DNA of 64,000 bases, taken from positions 2,646,176 to 2,710,175 of the forward strand of contig NZ_ARWB01000001.1 in assembly GCF_000384475.1 (NCBI RefSeq), written 5' to 3'. Shown here piece by piece: positions 39,322 to 47,701 of this stretch. A model generated the notes under the pieces. The model saw only the letters and a list, made by a program, of their open reading frames with translations, was not told the DNA's origin and did not search any database. The position numbers were made by a program, and so were the translations under genes. This stretch comes from Methylopila sp. M107. GTDB taxonomy: Bacteria > Pseudomonadota > Alphaproteobacteria > Rhizobiales > Methylopilaceae. Position 1 is the first letter of the stretch. Every line of letters begins with the position of its first letter.

Positions 39322-39593
39322 CCGCGCACCCTCCCGAGGACGTCAACGAGTTCCGCCACCTTCTGGCGCTGCTCGTCCTTATTCCCCGACTGGATCGCAT
39401 TCTCGACGCAGTGCCCGACATGGTCCTTGAGGATCTCCTCCTCGACCCGCTTCAAGGCGGCCCGGACGGCGGAGATCTGGGTGACCACGTCGATGCAGTA
39501 GCGGTCCTCCTCAAGCATGCGCGCGATGCCCCGGACCTGACCTTCGATCCGGTTGAGACGCTTCCCGCAAGAGGTCTTGGTGCAGCACTGCAT
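39318..39593 (-). CDS. csoR: CsoR-family copper-sensing repressor
   Basis: A 91-residue all-helical repressor that leaves DNA when Cu(I) binds. The copper ligands are present with the classic spacing: Cys33 (RYCIDVVTQI), His58 and Cys62 (KDHVGHC), equivalent to Cys36, His61 and Cys65 of the founding CsoR. RLNRIEGQVRGIARMLEEDR is the family N-terminus. Extra cysteines near the start (MQCCTKTSC) are unusual. It heads the leftward copper operon and shares an intergenic region carrying two operator-like palindromes with copA. Confidence 0.9.
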   Translation of the reverse strand: MQCCTKTSCGKRLNRIEGQVRGIARMLEEDRYCIDVVTQISAVRAALKRVEEEILKDHVGHCVENAIQSGNKDEQRQKVAELVDVLGRVRG

Positions 39594-39604
39594 GATTGAC
39601 CCAG

Positions 39605-39656
39605 TACCCTATTGGGGTATATCACGCAAGCGCTGATCGATACCCGTACAGGGTAT
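39605..39656. promoter_or_regulatory. Paired CsoR-like operators between csoR and copA
   Basis: TACCCTATTGGGGTA (39605-39619) and ATACCCGTACAGGGTAT (39640-39656) are two palindromes with the TACCC/GGGTA halves typical of CsoR boxes. Their centres are about 36 bp apart. One lies near csoR and the other near copA, so both directions can be repressed. Confidence 0.8.
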
Positions 39657-39680
39657 ATTGCCGATCGGTGGGAGACGACC

Positions 39681-42272
39681 ATGGACACGCACGAACACGC
39701 GCACGGCGCACAGCCCAAGGCTTCCTGCTGCGGCGGGCACGGCCACGCGCACGATGTCAGCGTGGCGATGGCGACCGACCCGGTCTGCGGCATGACGGTC
39801 GATCCCGCGACGGCCAAGCATCGCTTCGAGCATGCGGCCAAGACTGAGTTCTTCTGCTCGGCCGACTGCAAGGCGAAGTTCGAGGCAAATCCCGAAGAGT
39901 ACCTGTCACCGTCCTCGGCCAAGCCAGGCGGAAGGGCTTCGTGCTGCGGCGGGCCTAGCCACGAGCACGCCGGCGAGACCTCGATCGAAATCGATCCCGT
40001 ATGCGGCATGTCCGTCGATCCCGCGACGGCGAGGCATGAACTCGAGCATGCGGGCAAGACCACGTTCTTCTGCTCGGCCGGCTGCAAGACGAAGTTCGCG
40101 GCGGATCCAGAAAAGTACCTGTCACCGTGCTCCGCCGAGCCGGAGCCGATGCCCGAGGGCACGGTCTACACCTGCCCGATGCACCCGGAGATTCGGCAGG
40201 AGGGTCCGGGCTCGTGCCCGATCTGCGGCATGGCGCTGGAGCCCGACCTTGTCACGGCCGAGGCGCAGCCGAACCACGAACTCGCCGACATGACCCGTCG
40301 GTTCTGGATCGGTCTGACGCTGGCCCTCCCGGTTTTCCTGCTTGAGATGGGCTCGCACCTCCTCCCCGCGATCCATCACCTCGTGGCGCCGTCGGTGTCG
40401 GTGTGGATCCAGTTCGCGCTGGCGACGCCCGTGGTGCTCTGGGCGGGCTGGCCGTTCTTCCAGCGCGGCTGGGCCTCCATCCTCTCGCGCAACCTCAACA
40501 TGTTCACGCTGATCGCGATGGGGACCGGGGTCGCCTACGCCTACAGCGTGGTCGCGACGCTCGCTCCCGGCGTGTTCCCTCCGGCGTTCCGCGGCCCGGA
40601 CGGGACCGTCGCGGTCTACTTCGAGGCGGCCGCCGTCATCACGGTGCTCGTGCTGCTCGGCCAGGTGCTGGAGCTGCGCGCCCGCGACCAGACCTCGGGC
40701 GCGATCCGCGCGCTGATCAACCTGACCCCCAAGACCGCCCGGCGGCTCAAGGACGACGGATCGGACGAGGAGGTCGCGGTCGAGAACATCGCGGTCGGCG
40801 ACCGCATCCGCGTTCGGCCCGGCGAGAAGGTGCCCGTCGACGGCGAGGTCGTGGACGGGCGCTCCGTCGTCGACGAGGCGCTGGTCACGGGCGAGTCGAT
40901 GCCGATCGCCAAGGCCGTCGGCGACGCCGTGACGGGCGGGACGCTGAACCAGTCGGGCGCGCTCACCGTCCGGGCGACCCGGATCGGCCGCGACACCATG
41001 CTGGCGCGCATCGTCCAGATGGTGGCGCAGGCCCAGCGCTCGCGCGCGCCGATCCAGCGCCTCGCCGACACGGTCTCGGGCTGGTTCGTGCCTGCCGTCA
41101 TCCTGATCGCCGCCGTCGCCTTCGTCGCCTGGGCGGCGTTCGGGCCGGAACCGTCTTATGCCTACGGGTTAGTGGCCGCCGTCGCTGTCCTGATCATTGC
41201 GTGCCCCTGCGCGCTCGGCCTCGCGACCCCGATGTCGATTATGGTCGGCGTCGGCAAGGGCGCGGGCCTCGGTATCTTGGTGCGCAACGCCGAGTCGCTG
41301 GAGCGTCTCGAGAAGGTCGACACTCTCGTGGTCGACAAGACGGGCACACTCACTGAAGGCAAGCCGTCGGTGACCGAGGTCGTCGCTTCCGAAGGATTCG
41401 CTGAAGACGACCTGCTGTGCCTCGCCGCGGCCGTCGAGCGCGCGTCCGAGCATCCGCTCGGAGCCGCGGTGGTTGCGGCCGCCGAGGCCCGGAGCCTCGA
41501 CATCCCGGCGGTCGACGACTTCGACGCCCCGAGCGGCAAGGGCGTGTCAGGAAAGGTCGGCGGACGTCTGGTCGTCCTCGGCAACGCCGACTTCATGAAG
41601 GCAAGCGGCGTCGAGGTCTCCGCCCTGACCACCCAGGCCGACGACCTTCGGCGCGACGGCGCGACGGCGATCTATGTCGGCGTGGACGGCCGGCCCGCCG
41701 GCGTGCTGGCCATCGCTGACCCGATCAAGCCAACGACCGCGGAGGCAATCCGGACGCTCAAGGCCGAGGGGCTGCGCGTCGTCATGCTGACGGGAGACAA
41801 TCGCACGACCGCCGAGGCGGTGGCGCGCAGGCTCGGCATCGACGAGGTCGAGGCCGACGTGCTGCCGGAGGCCAAGCACGAGGTCGTCGAGCGGCTGAAG
41901 CGCGAGGGCCGGGTCGTCGCCATGGCCGGCGACGGCGTGAACGACGCGCCTGCGCTCGCCGCCGCCGACGTCGGAATCGCAATGGGCGCGGGAACGGACG
42001 TCGCGATCGAGAGCGCGGGGGTCACCCTGGTCCACGGCGACCTCAACGGCATCTTGCGGGCGCGGCGTCTGTCAGAGGCGACGATGTCGAACATCCGGCA
42101 GAACCTGGTGCTCGCCTTCGTCTACAACGCCGCCGGCGTCCCGATCGCAGCGGGCGTGCTCTACCCCGCTTTTGGGCTACTGCTCTCGCCGATCGTGGCT
42201 GCCGCGGCCATGGCCCTTTCGTCAGTCAGCGTTATCGGCAACGCGCTAAGGCTTCGTGCGGCGAGGATCTAA
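39681..42272 (+). CDS. copA: Cu(I)-exporting P1B-type ATPase with tandem YHS domains
   Basis: An ATP-driven copper exporter of 863 residues. In place of HMA domains, the N-terminus has a His/Cys head ([12 protein letters not shown]) and two YHS domains ([18 protein letters not shown] ... FFCSADCK and [18 protein letters not shown] ... FFCSAGCK). A heavy-metal-binding segment follows ([20 protein letters not shown] then GMAL). The core has [33 protein letters not shown] and [17 protein letters not shown]. The ATG at 39681 follows GGTGGGAG, just after the operators. It is divergent from the csoR-cus operon. About 255 bp with no gene I can support follow it. Confidence 0.93.
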   Translation: MDTHEHAHGAQPKASCCGGHGHAHDVSVAMATDPVCGMTVDPATAKHRFEHAAKTEFFCSADCKAKFEANPEEYLSPSSAKPGGRASCCGGPSHEHAGETSIEIDPVCGMSVDPATARHELEHAGKTTFFCSAGCKTKFAADPEKYLSPCSAEPEPMPEGTVYTCPMHPEIRQEGPGSCPICGMALEPDLVTAEAQPNHELADMTRRFWIGLTLALPVFLLEMGSHLLPAIHHLVAPSVSVWIQFALATPVVLWAGWPFFQRGWASILSRNLNMFTLIAMGTGVAYAYSVVATLAPGVFPPAFRGPDGTVAVYFEAAAVITVLVLLGQVLELRARDQTSGAIRALINLTPKTARRLKDDGSDEEVAVENIAVGDRIRVRPGEKVPVDGEVVDGRSVVDEALVTGESMPIAKAVGDAVTGGTLNQSGALTVRATRIGRDTMLARIVQMVAQAQRSRAPIQRLADTVSGWFVPAVILIAAVAFVAWAAFGPEPSYAYGLVAAVAVLIIACPCALGLATPMSIMVGVGKGAGLGILVRNAESLERLEKVDTLVVDKTGTLTEGKPSVTEVVASEGFAEDDLLCLAAAVERASEHPLGAAVVAAAEARSLDIPAVDDFDAPSGKGVSGKVGGRLVVLGNADFMKASGVEVSALTTQADDLRRDGATAIYVGVDGRPAGVLAIADPIKPTTAEAIRTLKAEGLRVVMLTGDNRTTAEAVARRLGIDEVEADVLPEAKHEVVERLKREGRVVAMAGDGVNDAPALAAADVGIAMGAGTDVAIESAGVTLVHGDLNGILRARRLSEATMSNIRQNLVLAFVYNAAGVPIAAGVLYPAFGLLLSPIVAAAAMALSSVSVIGNALRLRAARI

Positions 42273-42527
42273 TCGAAAGGCTGCTCGAGCTCACGCTGGA
42301 CGTCGGAGCAGTTGAAGCTTGCGCCTTACAGGTGATCTCCTGAAGGTCGTACACGCAGAACGCTTCCCGCCGTACGTGCCGCTGATCATATGACGCAGCA
42401 GCTTCCTGTTCGCGCCTAACGGAATGAACTCATCGCCGGTGAGCTCGAGGTCAAAAGACGGGAAAGATGCCAGGCGCTGGCCGTGTTACGTTTGGTTGGA
42501 GGGTATAAAACCCCGCGAGGGCGCGAG

Positions 42528-43394
42528 ATGGTTCCTGCGCTGGTCAACCGACGCGCCGTTCTGGCTGGAGCAACGGCGCTGCTGCCGTGGCCAGCTCAAG
42601 CGGCCGCCACCAACGCTGAGCCTGTCCGTCTTGGACTGACCCCCGTCTTCTTGTCCTCCGACCTCGAGCTCACCGGGCGTCTCGCTGCCTACCTCGAAAA
42701 GGCCACAGGCCGTCCGGTCGATCTTGTCACGCGCCGGACTTACCAGGAGGTCACGGCGATGCTGGTGGCGGGCCAGCTCGACGGCGCCTGGATCTGCGGG
42801 TTCCCCTTCGTTGTTCATCGCGCGGAACTCCAGCTCGTCGTGGCGCCGGTCTGGAGGGGCCGGCCGCTCTACCGCGCTTACGTCATCGCGGACCGCGACC
42901 GAAAGGCCTCCGCGCTCGATGACCTCCGCGGGGACGTCCACGCCTTCTCTGATCCGGACTCGAACTCCGGATTCCTCTGCACCCGGGCGGCGCTGGCGGA
43001 GCGCGGGGAGCGGCCGGAGCGCTTCTTCTCGCGGTCGTTCTTCACCTACGGCCACCGCAACGTCATCGAGGCGGTGGCATCCGGCCTCGCCGCGTCGGGA
43101 TCGGTGGACGGCTATGTCTATGACGTCGTCTCCGAACTGGAGCCGGGGTTCGTCGAACGCACCAGGATCGTGCGCACGTCCGAGTGGCTCGGCTTCCCTC
43201 CGATCGCAGCGTCCTCGACGCCGCCGGACCGGGACCGGCTCAACGCCCTGAGGACCGCGTTACTGGCGATGGATCGCGATCCGGACGGTCGCGCGGTGCT
43301 CTCCCTGCTGAAGCTCGATGGCTTCACTTCCGGGTCACCCGATCTCTACGACGCGATCGCGGCGAAGGCGGCTCTCGTTGCGGCGGCGGGGTGA
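42528..43394 (+). CDS. aioX: AioX arsenite-binding periplasmic protein
   Basis: A PhnD/SsuA-like solute-binding protein that binds As(III) and triggers AioS. It has 288 residues with a signal (VNRRAVLAGATALLPWPAQA). Type 2 binding-protein features are VRLGLTPVFLSSDLELTGRL, YQEVTAMLVAGQLDGAWICG and SDPDSNSGFLCTRAALAERG. Cys90 (AWICGFPF) is at the place of the Cys known to be needed in AioX. It is directly upstream of aioS (4-bp gap), the canonical order aioXSR. The ATG at 42528 follows a GAGGG. Confidence 0.88.
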   Translation: MVPALVNRRAVLAGATALLPWPAQAAATNAEPVRLGLTPVFLSSDLELTGRLAAYLEKATGRPVDLVTRRTYQEVTAMLVAGQLDGAWICGFPFVVHRAELQLVVAPVWRGRPLYRAYVIADRDRKASALDDLRGDVHAFSDPDSNSGFLCTRAALAERGERPERFFSRSFFTYGHRNVIEAVASGLAASGSVDGYVYDVVSELEPGFVERTRIVRTSEWLGFPPIAASSTPPDRDRLNALRTALLAMDRDPDGRAVLSLLKLDGFTSGSPDLYDAIAAKAALVAAAG

Positions 43395-43398
43395 GGCC

Positions 43399-44823
43399 AT
43401 GACGGTGGATCCGCGGCGCTGGCCTATCACGCTCAAGGTCCCGGTCGCCGTCGCCGTTCTTATGCTGGTCGCGGGAGCCGTGCTTTCCGAACGGGTGCTC
43501 GACCGACTTGGCGACCTGCAGCAGCGCCATCTCCGCGACCTGGCGCAGGGCTATCTCGACGGTCTCTCTTCGGCCGTCGCGCCGTCGGTGCTGAGGGAGG
43601 ACGTATGGGAGGTCTATGACGCGATCGCGCGCGCCCAGAAGCTCAACAAAGGCCTCAGGCCGTCGGAGGCGATCGTCACCGATCCCCGCGGGGCGGTCCT
43701 TGCTGCTTCCGATCCCCGCATCCATCCGGTGGGGTCGCACTTTGCGCCTGCCAGTTCGGCAGCCTTCGCCTACGAGAGCGGATCCACCGAAGCGAACGCG
43801 CACAGGGAGCTGTCCTATCCCGGCCGGACGATCGGGCACCTCTACGCAACCTTCGACACCAGCCACCTGGCCGCTGAGCGACGCGACGTTATCGCGACCC
43901 TCCTCGTCACGAACGGGATCCTCGTCACGCTTCTCGCGGCCGCCGGATGGCTCTTGGTGGCGCGCATGATGCGTCCGGTGCGCACCCTCACCGAGCACCT
44001 TGGAGCGTCGCCGGACGGCGTCGCCCCGCCGATCGCGGACTGGGAGATCGACCGGAGCCGGGGGGAGTTCAGGCGGCTGTTCAAGGCGTACAACGGCTTG
44101 TCCCGATCCATCGCGGAGCGCGACGAGCTGCGCAAGCGCCTTGCGGACGAGGAACGGTCGGGGAGCCTCGGTCGCCTTGCGTCGTCGCTGGCGCACGAGA
44201 TCAACAATCCGCTCGGCGGCCTATTCAACGCCCTCTCGACGCTCCGGACGCATGGCCACCTCGCAGCCGCCCGCGACGGCGCGATCGGGCTGCTCGACCG
44301 CGGCCTTGCCGGGATCCGAGACGTCGTCCGCACCACGCTGGCCATCCACCGCACGGACGGCGAGGAGCGCGGCCTCCGGCCGGACGACATCGAAGACCTT
44401 CTCCTTCTGGTCTCTGCCGAGGCCCGTAGGAAGTCGGTGCGAGTGACGGTCACCGAACCGTTGAGCGAGGAAGTGGCGGTTCCGAGCGGCCCGATCCGCC
44501 AGGCGCTGCTCAACCTGCTGCTGAACGCGATCGCGGCGGCTCCCACCGGGTCGGAGGTCGAGTTGGCGGCAATCGCAGATATGCAACGTGCGGCGTTCGA
44601 GGTCCGGGACCGCGGCGCCGGACTGCCACGCGACGCCGCCACGCTGCTGTCGGACCCAGAACGTCTGCCGCCGCCGGGCGTCGGTCTCGGCCTCTGGGCG
44701 ACGCGCCGTCTGGTGGCCGACATCGGCGGAACGTGCGAGACCGAGGAAAGGCCCGGCGGCGGCGCGATCGTGCGGATCGTCGTCTCCCTCCGACAGGACG
44801 AGACCCTCGCCGATGTCGCTTGA
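43399..44823 (+). CDS. aioS: AioS sensor histidine kinase
   Basis: The membrane sensor of the arsenite two-component system, 474 residues. A first helix (TLKVPVAVAVLMLVAGAVLS), a periplasmic domain of about 140 residues and a second helix (LLVTNGILVTLLAAAGWLLV) lead to a HAMP-like linker. The phospho-acceptor motif is LASSLAHEINNPLGGLFNAL (His in AHEINNPL). The ATPase has NLLLNAIAAAPT (N box) and GVGLGLWATRRLV (G2). HEINNPL is the form used by kinases paired with sigma-54 activators. It overlaps aioR by 11 nt. Confidence 0.9.
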   Translation: MTVDPRRWPITLKVPVAVAVLMLVAGAVLSERVLDRLGDLQQRHLRDLAQGYLDGLSSAVAPSVLREDVWEVYDAIARAQKLNKGLRPSEAIVTDPRGAVLAASDPRIHPVGSHFAPASSAAFAYESGSTEANAHRELSYPGRTIGHLYATFDTSHLAAERRDVIATLLVTNGILVTLLAAAGWLLVARMMRPVRTLTEHLGASPDGVAPPIADWEIDRSRGEFRRLFKAYNGLSRSIAERDELRKRLADEERSGSLGRLASSLAHEINNPLGGLFNALSTLRTHGHLAAARDGAIGLLDRGLAGIRDVVRTTLAIHRTDGEERGLRPDDIEDLLLLVSAEARRKSVRVTVTEPLSEEVAVPSGPIRQALLNLLLNAIAAAPTGSEVELAAIADMQRAAFEVRDRGAGLPRDAATLLSDPERLPPPGVGLGLWATRRLVADIGGTCETEERPGGGAIVRIVVSLRQDETLADVA

Positions 44824-46144
44824 GCGCCGTTCCATCGGCATCGTCGAAGACGATCCGATCATGGGCGAGAGCCTGGTGCAGCGGCTCACGCTCGAGGGCG
44901 CGAAGGTGACCTGGTGGCGTGACGGCGCCTCGGCGCTGGCGGGCATCGGGGCCGAACGGCGGCATGCCGTCATCTGCGACATCCGGCTCCCAGACCTCAG
45001 CGGCGAGGAGGTCTTCAAGACAGCTTCGGCCGCCTCCGCGCCTCCGTTCCTGTTCATCACGGGCCATGCGGACATCGACCAGGCCGTGCGCCTGATGCGC
45101 TCGGGCGCGGGTGACTACGTCACCAAGCCGTTCGAGATGGAAGACTTCCTCGAGCGCCTGTGCGGCCTCGTCGGCGAGCCGGCGGGGACGGATGACGCCT
45201 CGCTCGGGATCTCGCCCGCGATGCGCGACCTGGAGTTGCTCCTGCGACGGCTGGCGAAGGTCGGGAGCACGGTGCTGATCGGCGGCGAGACCGGATCGGG
45301 CAAGGAGGTTGCGGCGAGCTTTCTCCATGCGACCGCGGCCCGGCCGCCCTCGTCGTTCATGGCGGTGAACTGCGCGGCGATCCCGGCGGACCTGCTCGAG
45401 AGTGAGCTGTTTGGGCACGAGCGGGGCGCCTTCAGCGGCGCCACCCGCAGGCATGTCGGCTACGCCGAACGCGCGGCTGGCGGCACGCTGTTCCTCGACG
45501 AGATCGCCGACATGCGGATCGATCTCCAGGCCAAGCTGCTGCGGCTGATCGAGGACCGGACGTTCACGCGCGTCGGCGGCGAGCAATCCATCAAGTTCGA
45601 GGGGCGTGTGGTCGCGGCCACCAACGCCGACCTGGGCTCCCGGGTGAAGGACGGCCGCTTCAGGGAAGACCTGTTCTATCGGATCAACGTCGTGTCGGTA
45701 CGCATGCCCCCGCTTCGGGATCGACGGGAGGACATTCCATGGCTGCTCGAGCGCGCGTTCGAGGAATTCTCCGCTCGCTCTCCCGAGCCGCCCCGTGGCT
45801 TGAGTGCGCTGGCCGAGGAAGCGGCGCTCGCCCATGACTGGCCCGGCAACGTCCGCGAGCTCAGGAACCGCGTCGAGCGCGCGACGGCGCTGGCGCTCGG
45901 GCCGTGGATCATGCCTGCAGACCTCTTTCCTGAACATGGCGACGAGGGACGGAAGGCCACGACAATGCCGTCGCTGGAGGAGGCTCGACTCGATCTCGAG
46001 CGCCGCCACATCGCCCGCGCCCTCCAAGCCTCCGGCGGCGAGATCGCGGCGGCGGCGAAGATGCTCGGCGTGGGTCGCACCACGCTGTGGGAAAAGATGC
46101 GACGCCTCGGAATGAGCGGCGGCCGGGAGCCCTCATCGGCATGA
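44813..46144 (+). CDS. aioR: AioR sigma-54-dependent response regulator
   Basis: An NtrC-type activator of 443 residues. The receiver has IVEDDPIMGE, the phospho-Asp in VICDIRLPD, and FITGHADID. The AAA+ domain has GETGSGKEVAASFLHATAAR (Walker A), the sigma-54 contact loop ELFGHERGAFSGA (GAFSGA in place of GAFTGA), GGTLFLDEIADM (Walker B) and RFREDLFYRINVVSVRMPPL. A Fis-type HTH ends it (IAAAAKMLGVGRTTLWEKMR). It should act at the sigma-54 promoter before aioB. The next gene starts inside its stop (ATGA). Confidence 0.92.
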   Translation: MSLERRSIGIVEDDPIMGESLVQRLTLEGAKVTWWRDGASALAGIGAERRHAVICDIRLPDLSGEEVFKTASAASAPPFLFITGHADIDQAVRLMRSGAGDYVTKPFEMEDFLERLCGLVGEPAGTDDASLGISPAMRDLELLLRRLAKVGSTVLIGGETGSGKEVAASFLHATAARPPSSFMAVNCAAIPADLLESELFGHERGAFSGATRRHVGYAERAAGGTLFLDEIADMRIDLQAKLLRLIEDRTFTRVGGEQSIKFEGRVVAATNADLGSRVKDGRFREDLFYRINVVSVRMPPLRDRREDIPWLLERAFEEFSARSPEPPRGLSALAEEAALAHDWPGNVRELRNRVERATALALGPWIMPADLFPEHGDEGRKATTMPSLEEARLDLERRHIARALQASGGEIAAAAKMLGVGRTTLWEKMRRLGMSGGREPSSA

Positions 46145-46974
46145 CGAGTGAACCGGGAGTTGCGCTAGACGAAGACGCGACGCATGACGCCGAAGCTCGA
46201 CGTCGCGTTCCAGCCTTCGTAGGCGGCGCCGTCATCGGCGCGCTTGGCGGACTGATCGGGCTCGGGGGAGCGGAGTTCCGTCTTCCCCTACTGATCTCGG
46301 TGTTCCGGTTCGCAGCGCTCGAGGCGGTCATCCTGAACAAGGCCATGAGCCTCGTCGTGGTCGCGACCGCGCTGCCGTTCCGGGCAATGAGCGTGCCGTT
46401 CGGCGACGTTCTGACGAACTGGCCGATCGTCGCGAACCTGCTGGCGGGGAGCCTGCTTGGCGCCTGGCTTGGCGCCGGCTGGGCGACGCGACTGCGCTCG
46501 GAGACGCTCTACAAGGTCATCGCGGTGATGCTGGTCGTAATCGCCGCCGTCCTGCTGGTCGGACACGATGCGACCGCCGGGTCGGCGATACTGTCCGGGG
46601 CCGCCCAGGTCGTGGCGGGCGTCGCAGCCGGGTTCCTGATCGGGATCGTGGCCTCGTTGCTGGGCGTCGCCGGCGGCGAGCTTCTGATCCCAACGCTCGT
46701 CCTGCTATTCGGCGCCGACATCAAACTGGCGGGCAGCCTGTCGCTCGCCGTCAGCCTGCCGACGATGATCGTCGGGTTCACCCGATACAGCAGGGACCAG
46801 TCCTTCTCCGTGCTTGGCCGCAATCGCGGCTTCCTGCTCGTCATGGCCGCGGGATCGATCGTCGGGACCTTCCTTGGCGGCCTGCTGCTCGGCGTCGTGC
46901 CCTCGGGCGTGCTCCTGCCGCTCCTTGCCGCCATCCTGTTGATCTCCGCCGTGAAGGTGTGGCGGCACGCCTGA
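46141..46974 (+). CDS. TauE/SafE-family permease coupled to aioXSR
   Basis: A 277-residue inner-membrane protein with about eight helices and the family repeats VGGAVIGALGGLIGLGGAEF and LIGIVASLLGVAGGELLIPT, the two inverted GxxxGxxGGG-type halves. The TauE/SafE family moves sulfite, sulfoacetate and other organic anions. Its start codon overlaps the aioR stop, so it is made with the arsenite regulator. A role in moving arsenate, sulfite or another oxyanion out of the cell is possible (inference). Confidence 0.85.
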   Translation: MTSEPGVALDEDATHDAEARRRVPAFVGGAVIGALGGLIGLGGAEFRLPLLISVFRFAALEAVILNKAMSLVVVATALPFRAMSVPFGDVLTNWPIVANLLAGSLLGAWLGAGWATRLRSETLYKVIAVMLVVIAAVLLVGHDATAGSAILSGAAQVVAGVAAGFLIGIVASLLGVAGGELLIPTLVLLFGADIKLAGSLSLAVSLPTMIVGFTRYSRDQSFSVLGRNRGFLLVMAAGSIVGTFLGGLLLGVVPSGVLLPLLAAILLISAVKVWRHA

Positions 46975-46991
46975 CCTGTCCCACTGTCGGC

Positions 46992-47038
46992 GTTCGGAAG
47001 TCCGGACTCTGAGGGTGTGGCCGTTCGGGTTTCCGGAC
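46992..47038 (+). promoter_or_regulatory. Two phased 16-bp upstream sites, likely AioR enhancer
   Basis: GTTCGGAAGTCCGGAC (46992-47007) and GTTCGGGTTTCCGGAC (47023-47038) agree at 13 of 16 positions and share GTTCGG-N4-CCGGAC. Their centres are 31 bp apart, about three helical turns. They lie 66-112 bp before the sigma-54 promoter, as expected for binding sites of an NtrC-type activator. Confidence 0.6.
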
Positions 47039-47073
47039 GCGATTGACCGGACTGGAGACGTGAACCGGGACCC

Positions 47074-47095
47074 AACCGTTCTGTTTTGAACGGTT
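47074..47095 (+). promoter_or_regulatory. Inverted repeat close to the aioBA promoter
   Basis: AACCGTTC and GAACGGTT form perfect 8-bp arms around a 6-nt centre, 8 bp before the sigma-54 -24 element. It may be a third activator or an IHF/repressor site. Its half site GTTC matches the upstream repeats only partly. Confidence 0.4.
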
Positions 47096-47103
47096 CTGAT
47101 CCG

Positions 47104-47119
47104 TGGCCCGCCTCCTGCA
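47104..47119 (+). promoter_or_regulatory. Sigma-54 promoter of aioBA
   Basis: TGGCCCGCCTCCTGCA has the invariant GG and GC dinucleotides exactly 10 bp apart, as in the -24/-12 consensus TGGCAC-N5-TTGC. The aioB start is about 50 bp downstream. It fits with AioR being a sigma-54 activator. Confidence 0.82.
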
Positions 47120-47169
47120 ACGCCCCTCCCGCCCGTTCGATGTCACGGGCCAACACTCGGGAGGGGCTC

Positions 47170-47691
47170 ATGAAGAGCTGCGAGAAGCTCGTCGACGCCG
47201 GTCGACGCCGATTCCTTGCGGGCGCGGGACTGGCCGCGGCCGGCGGGGCCGCCGCCACGGTGATGCCGACGCAGGCGCGCGCCGCGCCCGCCGCCGCGCT
47301 GGTGAAGTACCCGTCCAACAGGCTCGCGAACGTCGGCGAGCTGAAGGTCAACGAGGCGCTCGACGTCGCCTATCCCGACCAGGACGCTCCGGGCGTGCTG
47401 CTCAAGCTCGGCAAGCGGGTCGAGGGCGGCGTCGGCCCCGACGGCGACATCGTCGGGTTCGCGGCGCTCTGCCCGCACAAGGGCTTCTACATGAATTACC
47501 GAGCCGAAGACCGGACGCTGAACTGCCCCGGGCATTTCTCGCGCTTCGACTGCGAGAAGGGCGGGCAGCAGGTCTGGGGGCACGCCACACAGAACCTCCC
47601 GCAATACGCGCTCAGGGTCGACGAGAAGGGCGACGTCTACGCCGAGGGCGTGGACGAGCTTCTCTACGGCCGCCTGTCCAACACGCTCTGA
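47170..47691 (+). CDS. aioB: Arsenite oxidase small subunit (Rieske)
   Basis: The Rieske [2Fe-2S] subunit of periplasmic arsenite oxidase, 173 residues. The Tat signal is AGRRRFLAGAGLAAAGGAAA. Cluster ligands are CPHKG and CPGHFSRFD (Cys-x-His and Cys-x2-His). The residues after the ligands are Phe (CPHKGF) and Gly (CPGH), where many Rieske proteins have a disulfide pair, so the bridge is absent, as known for alphaproteobacterial AioB. The C-terminus (EGVDELLYGRLSNTL) is typical. The ATG at 47170 follows GAGGGG. aioA begins 10 bp later. Confidence 0.93.
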   Translation: MKSCEKLVDAGRRRFLAGAGLAAAGGAAATVMPTQARAAPAAALVKYPSNRLANVGELKVNEALDVAYPDQDAPGVLLKLGKRVEGGVGPDGDIVGFAALCPHKGFYMNYRAEDRTLNCPGHFSRFDCEKGGQQVWGHATQNLPQYALRVDEKGDVYAEGVDELLYGRLSNTL

Positions 47692-47701
47692 GGAGGACCT
47701 G

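Noticed and set aside
42424-42639. 71-codon frame overlapping the aioX start
   Set aside because: Shadow of aioX in another phase; composition not coding-like.
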